From the NCBI GenBank assembly GCA_049518415.1, contig JBEKRX010000055.1, forward strand, positions 1 to 64,000: a stretch of 64,000 nucleotides of DNA. Reading direction: 5' to 3'. Shown piece after piece: positions 60,228-64,000 of the stretch; the stretch's first letter is position 1; the number at the start of each line of letters is the position of its first letter. The notes beneath the pieces are model-generated. The model saw only the letters and a list, made by a program, of their open reading frames with translations. It searched no databases and was not told where the DNA came from. This DNA is from CAVQND01 sp049518415. GTDB taxonomy: Bacteria > Verrucomicrobiota > Verrucomicrobiia > Limisphaerales > UBA8199. The position numbers were made by a program, and so were the translations under genes.

Positions 60228-62804
60228 TTGGCGGCCGCTACGAGGAGTTGGCTTTCTCCGGCGCTGGCCCTGTGGCTGCTGTGCGCCCCGGCGGCGCGCG
60301 TTTGGGGCGGGGGCAGCGGGCTGAATGTGGCTGTGGTCGTGAACCAGAACAGCAGCGACTCGCTGCAGTTGGGCAATTACTACTGTGAACGGCGGCAGGT
60401 CCCCCCGCAAAACGTCCTCCGCATCAACTGGTCCGGCGGCAATACGGAGTGGACCCTCTCCGATTTCAACACGGTCCTGTTCAATCCGCTGCTGGCCATG
60501 CTGGCGGGCCGCCAGTTGACCAACCAGGTCGATTACCTCGTGCTCTCGATGGATATTCCCTATCGGGTGACCTCGCCGGGGTCCTACGCCGTGAACAGCA
60601 CGACAGCAGCGCTTTTCTACGGCTTCAAGCCCGATCCGAACGCCCCTTGCTCGCTGGCCGCCGGCTCGGCCAACCTCTATGCCGGCAGCGAGGGCGTCTT
60701 CCGCGCCACGCCCCCGATCAGCGCGGCGAGCAACTCGTTTCTCGTGACCATGATTACCTCGAGCAACCTGGCGCTCGCCCAGCAGATCGTGGAGCAGGGC
60801 GTCAGCAGCGACGGCACTTGCCCCACGCAAACCGTCTATCTGGTCAAGAGCACCGATGCAGCCCGGAACGTCCGCTACCAGACTTTCGACAACGCCATTT
60901 TTGACACGAGGCTCCGGGCCAATTACTCGCTCCAACGGGTCAACGGCTTTTCGATTAACGGCTACGGCTATATCCTCGGCGCGCAAACCGGGGTGCAGGA
61001 TTTCACCGTCGCCGGGGTCTGGTTTGCCCCGGGCGCAATAGTCGACAACCTCACTTCCTATGGCGGGCTGATCCTGCAATGGAACGGCGCCCAGCTTGAT
61101 CTCCTTTCGCTCCTGGGGGCCGGCGCCACCGCCAGTTTCGGGACCGTGGACGAACCGTGCAACTATCTCGAAAAATTTCCCTCGCCGCTGGATTACTTTT
61201 ACCAGGCCCGCGGCTTCAGCCTGGCGGAGTGCTACTACCAGAGCCTGACCAATCCCTACCAGGGCCTCATCGTCGGCGAGCCGCTGGCCGCGCCCTTCGC
61301 CCGGCCGGCCGACGGCGCCTGGAACAACCTGCCGGCCAACGCCCTGCTCAGCGGCGTCACCAACCTCGCACTCCAGTTCAACACCGGCGACGCCGGCCAG
61401 CCGGTGCAGCAAGTGGACCTTTTCCTGGACGGCGTTTTTCTGCAAACGCTCACCAACATTCCGCCGCTCCCAGGCAACGTCCTGAACGTCACGATCAATG
61501 GACACCCCCTGAGCTATACTGTCCCCGCCAATGCCACGCTCAACTCCATCGCCGCCGGCCTGGCCGGCCGCCTGAACGCCAACACGACGCTCACCAAAGT
61601 CGCCGCCTATGCCCACGGCGACCGCCTCGAACTGCGCTCGACCGACCTCGCCGCGCCGGGCTCCCAGGTGGCGCTTTCAGCCGGCAGCGCCGCCGGCAAC
61701 GCCGCCGCCCTTACCACCTTCCTCACGCCCAGTGGCGCCAATTTCCTCGACTCCGTTGCCTGCGGGATTCAGCTCTTTACGGTCACCAACCCGCCGAACG
61801 TCGGCGATTACCTCCAGCTCACCATCACCAAGACCAACGGCGAGCTGGTCACCGTGGCCGTCACGAACACGGCCCCCGGCGGGCCGCTTTCCGCCTTGCT
61901 CCAGAACCTCGTGAATCTCCTCAACGCCAACCCCGCCTTGCAAGGCAGCGACGGGGTGGCGGCGGAGGACTTTTATCCCGGCGACGCTTATAATCCCGCG
62001 CAGTTCAACCTGCGCGCGCTCTCGCCCGGCTGGAACGCGGCCCAGCTCCAGGCCCAGTTCTCAGGCTCTCCCACCTTTGCCTTCGACCCGGTCGGCAACC
62101 AGCGGCTCGACAGCCATCTCCCCGACCTGCAACCCCGCGCTCACCTCTACGTCACCGCGGGAGTCACCAACCTGCCCCTCGCCTTTGCCCTCAATACCGC
62201 CACCCTGGCTGACGGCTTCCACGAACTGACCGCCGTCGCCTACGAAGGCAGCAACGTCCGCACCCAGCGGCGCCTGGCCCGGAATGTCCGCGTTCAGAAC
62301 GGCCCGCTTTCCGCCCTCTTCACTACCGCGCTCAACGCCGGCATTGTCGCGGTCGAGGCCTGGCTCCCCTTCTCCGTGGTGGCCAACACCAACAGTGTGG
62401 CGCAGATCCAGTTGTTCAGCACCGGAGGCTCCCTCACCAATGTGGCGGGCCAAGCCAGCGCCAATTTCTCCGTCCCCGGCACGAACCTGGACCAGGGCCT
62501 GCACCCCTTCTACGCCCTGGTCACCGCCGCCAATGGCAGCCAATATCGCACCGAGACCCTGTGGCTGCGCCTGGCAGGCCCGGACGCCCCCTTCCCCGTC
62601 TCCCTCACCACGCCGCCGCCCACGCTGGCCTGGCCCGCTACCGCCGGCCGAAGCTACGACATCCTGAGCACACCCGATCTGACCAACCCCTTCCAGGTCA
62701 AGGCCACCGTGACGCTTACCAATGCCTCCGGGCAATGGACCGACACCAATGGCGTGGGCACCCAACGATTCTATCGCGTTCGGACCTCTCCAAGTATTGA
62801 ATGA
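60228..62804 (+). CDS. TIGR03790 family secreted protein
   Basis: 858 residues from TTG 60228, where a signal peptide (SWLSPALALWLLCAPAARV) begins; an open frame continues back to ATG 59757, but 59925-60218 is MITE sequence, so that extension is unlikely to be functional. LNVAVVVNQNSSDSLQLGNY followed by YCERRQVPPQNVLRINW is the standard TIGR03790 start, and YLVLSMDIPYRV, GVSSDGT and YYQSLTNPYQGLIVGEPLAA are within the core. After about residue 380 secreted beta-rich domains follow, ending in YDILSTPDLTNPF. Function is not established for the family. Confidence 0.85.
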   Translation: MAAATRSWLSPALALWLLCAPAARVWGGGSGLNVAVVVNQNSSDSLQLGNYYCERRQVPPQNVLRINWSGGNTEWTLSDFNTVLFNPLLAMLAGRQLTNQVDYLVLSMDIPYRVTSPGSYAVNSTTAALFYGFKPDPNAPCSLAAGSANLYAGSEGVFRATPPISAASNSFLVTMITSSNLALAQQIVEQGVSSDGTCPTQTVYLVKSTDAARNVRYQTFDNAIFDTRLRANYSLQRVNGFSINGYGYILGAQTGVQDFTVAGVWFAPGAIVDNLTSYGGLILQWNGAQLDLLSLLGAGATASFGTVDEPCNYLEKFPSPLDYFYQARGFSLAECYYQSLTNPYQGLIVGEPLAAPFARPADGAWNNLPANALLSGVTNLALQFNTGDAGQPVQQVDLFLDGVFLQTLTNIPPLPGNVLNVTINGHPLSYTVPANATLNSIAAGLAGRLNANTTLTKVAAYAHGDRLELRSTDLAAPGSQVALSAGSAAGNAAALTTFLTPSGANFLDSVACGIQLFTVTNPPNVGDYLQLTITKTNGELVTVAVTNTAPGGPLSALLQNLVNLLNANPALQGSDGVAAEDFYPGDAYNPAQFNLRALSPGWNAAQLQAQFSGSPTFAFDPVGNQRLDSHLPDLQPRAHLYVTAGVTNLPLAFALNTATLADGFHELTAVAYEGSNVRTQRRLARNVRVQNGPLSALFTTALNAGIVAVEAWLPFSVVANTNSVAQIQLFSTGGSLTNVAGQASANFSVPGTNLDQGLHPFYALVTAANGSQYRTETLWLRLAGPDAPFPVSLTTPPPTLAWPATAGRSYDILSTPDLTNPFQVKATVTLTNASGQWTDTNGVGTQRFYRVRTSPSIE

Positions 62805-62836
62805 GGAGTCACTCAAAGCAGTCTGATTAGCCGAGC

Positions 62837-64000
62837 ATGAGCCGTTTAATCCCTTTAACAAGACTTTTGGCTGCCCGCTTGGCGCTGCCGCTGCTCCTGC
62901 TCCTGGGCGGCGTGGCGGGCTATGGCGCCGACACGCTGAACTGGCAGACCAGCCAGAACCGCGTCAGCGCGGACATCAAATCCGCCGAGCTCCGCCAGTT
63001 GCTGGAGCAGATCGCCTCGGTGACCGGCTGGCAGGTGTATGTCGAGCCCGAGCTCCAGCACAAGGTGTCCGCCAAATTCCAGGACCTGCCGCCGGGCGAG
63101 GCCCTGCATTTGCTGCTGGGCGACCTGAGCTTTGCCCTGGTGCCCGAGACCAACCGCCAGCCCCGGCTCCTGGTCTTCCGCACCACCGTCCAACAAGCCA
63201 CCCAGCTTGTCCCACCGGCGGCCAAGCCGGCGGCCCCCCAAGGGAAGGTCATCCCCGATGAACTCATCGTCCGGCTCAAGCCGGGCGCACAAATCGAGGA
63301 AGTGGCGCGGTTGCTGGGGGCGAAGGTGATTGGGCGGATTGACGGCTTGAACGCCTACCGCCTCCAGTTCGAGGACGCCAAGGCCGCCGATGCCGCCCGC
63401 GAGCAACTCGCCGCTAACCCGGATGTCGCCTCGGTCGACAGCAACTACTCGATGGACAGTCCCCCGGCGCCAGGCCGGGTGGGCGCCACTACCCTGCCGC
63501 CGCCCCAGTTGCACCTCAAACCGCCGCCGGACAATGGCCGCATTATCATCGGCCTGGTTGATATGGCGGTGCAGCCCCTCGGCAACGGCCTGGACGCCTT
63601 CCTCCTCAAACAAGTCTCCGTGGCGGGCGCGGCCAACGCCGACCCGACCATTCCCTCACACGGCACCTCGATGGCCGAGACCATGTTGCGCAGCCTCCAA
63701 GCGATGACCAAGGGAGATACCTCGGTCCAGATTCTGCCCGTGGATGTCTATGGCTCCAATCCGAACACCTCGACCTTCGATCTCGCCAGCGGCATTACCC
63801 AGGCCGTCAATGGCGGCGCCAAGATCATCAACCTGAGCCTCGGCAGCGAGAGCGACAGCACCTTCCTCCACAGCGTCATTCAGGACGCCCAGGCCAAGCA
63901 CGTCGTTTTCATTGGCGCGGCCGGCAATTCAGGGGGCACGGCGCCCTTCTACCCGGCCGCCTACCCGGAAGTCGACGCCGTGACTGCCCTCGACCAGGGC
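62837..64000 (+). CDS. STN-domain subtilisin-like (S8) protease, 3' end beyond window
   Basis: The 388 residues visible start at ATG 62837. Signal peptide (ALPLLLLLGGVAGYGA) followed by an STN/secretin-N-like domain (ADIKSAELRQLLEQIASVTG, residues about 44-110), then a fervidolysin-type propeptide (VIPDELIVRLKPGAQIEEVA, residues about 138-200), then the S8 catalytic domain. The Asp is in IIIGLVDMAV (near 239), the His in PSHGTSM (near 276) and the oxyanion Asn in GAAGNSGG (near 362). The catalytic Ser lies beyond the window. Confidence 0.88.
   Translation, partial: MSRLIPLTRLLAARLALPLLLLLGGVAGYGADTLNWQTSQNRVSADIKSAELRQLLEQIASVTGWQVYVEPELQHKVSAKFQDLPPGEALHLLLGDLSFALVPETNRQPRLLVFRTTVQQATQLVPPAAKPAAPQGKVIPDELIVRLKPGAQIEEVARLLGAKVIGRIDGLNAYRLQFEDAKAADAAREQLAANPDVASVDSNYSMDSPPAPGRVGATTLPPPQLHLKPPPDNGRIIIGLVDMAVQPLGNGLDAFLLKQVSVAGAANADPTIPSHGTSMAETMLRSLQAMTKGDTSVQILPVDVYGSNPNTSTFDLASGITQAVNGGAKIINLSLGSESDSTFLHSVIQDAQAKHVVFIGAAGNSGGTAPFYPAAYPEVDAVTALDQG

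Noticed and set aside
59748..61616. 622-residue minus-strand open frame across the TIGR03790 gene
   Set aside because: Runs through the MITE and antisense to a recognised family; no own motifs.

Overview
The window reads as a high-GC chromosome segment of a Verrucomicrobiota bacterium, most likely of the Limisphaerales/Pedosphaera type. That assignment is inference. It rests on three tandem type II pseudopilin-like genes, secreted proteins that all end in the same kind of short C-terminal domain, Tat-exported Gfo/Idh/MocA and SGNH proteins, a DUF6807/sugar-isomerase pair, TIGR03790 and STN-subtilase proteins, futalosine-pathway MqnA, and many small intergenic repeat elements with RAYT transposase relics. 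I saw no rRNA, tRNA or CRISPR array.

Layout. 1-3.8 kb: an IS630-type transposase edge and a TrlF-like PHP+ATPase gene. 4.4-11.6 kb: prolyl oligopeptidase, three pseudopilins with a shared upstream element, and an ABC-2 exporter operon with a TPR protein. 12.4-22.1 kb: a 2729-residue secreted repeat protein and an InlB-repeat protein. 22.3-25.5 kb: an integron-integrase relic followed by a lower-GC pair, a class III cyclase-like protein and an HsdR_N/DUF5655 nuclease-like protein. 25.6-37.7 kb: mainly housekeeping and sugar genes (M16 protease, DUF971, DUF6807, sugar isomerase, mqnA, oxidoreductase, redoxin, ROK, SIS, SGNH, LysE). 37.9-43.3 kb: pssA-psd, then an RHS-tip polymorphic toxin cassette bracketed by 366-bp direct repeats of the psd 5' region. 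43.3-47.8 kb: murA, prmC, LysM and uppP. 48.0-53.1 kb: a divergent signalling locus of receiver-PATAN-Roadblock, Roadblock, MglA-type GTPase and MglB-type proteins. 53.2-59.2 kb: a second accessory island with a Dam-type methylase operon, a nuclease/DUF5655 protein and RAYT remnants. 60-64 kb: TIGR03790 and the start of an STN-subtilase.

The least ordinary features are (i) two coupled toxin/immunity-like pairs carried between two copies of the psd 5' end; (ii) the cyclase-like plus nuclease-like pair; (iii) a three-copy, roughly 250-bp palindromic MITE family with terminal inverted repeats; (iv) 9-bp ATTGGCT-type tandem arrays at four places, each 5' of a gene and on its coding strand; and (v) a 116-bp element downstream of two unrelated genes in the same orientation. 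All functions come from reading motifs by eye; no database search was run.
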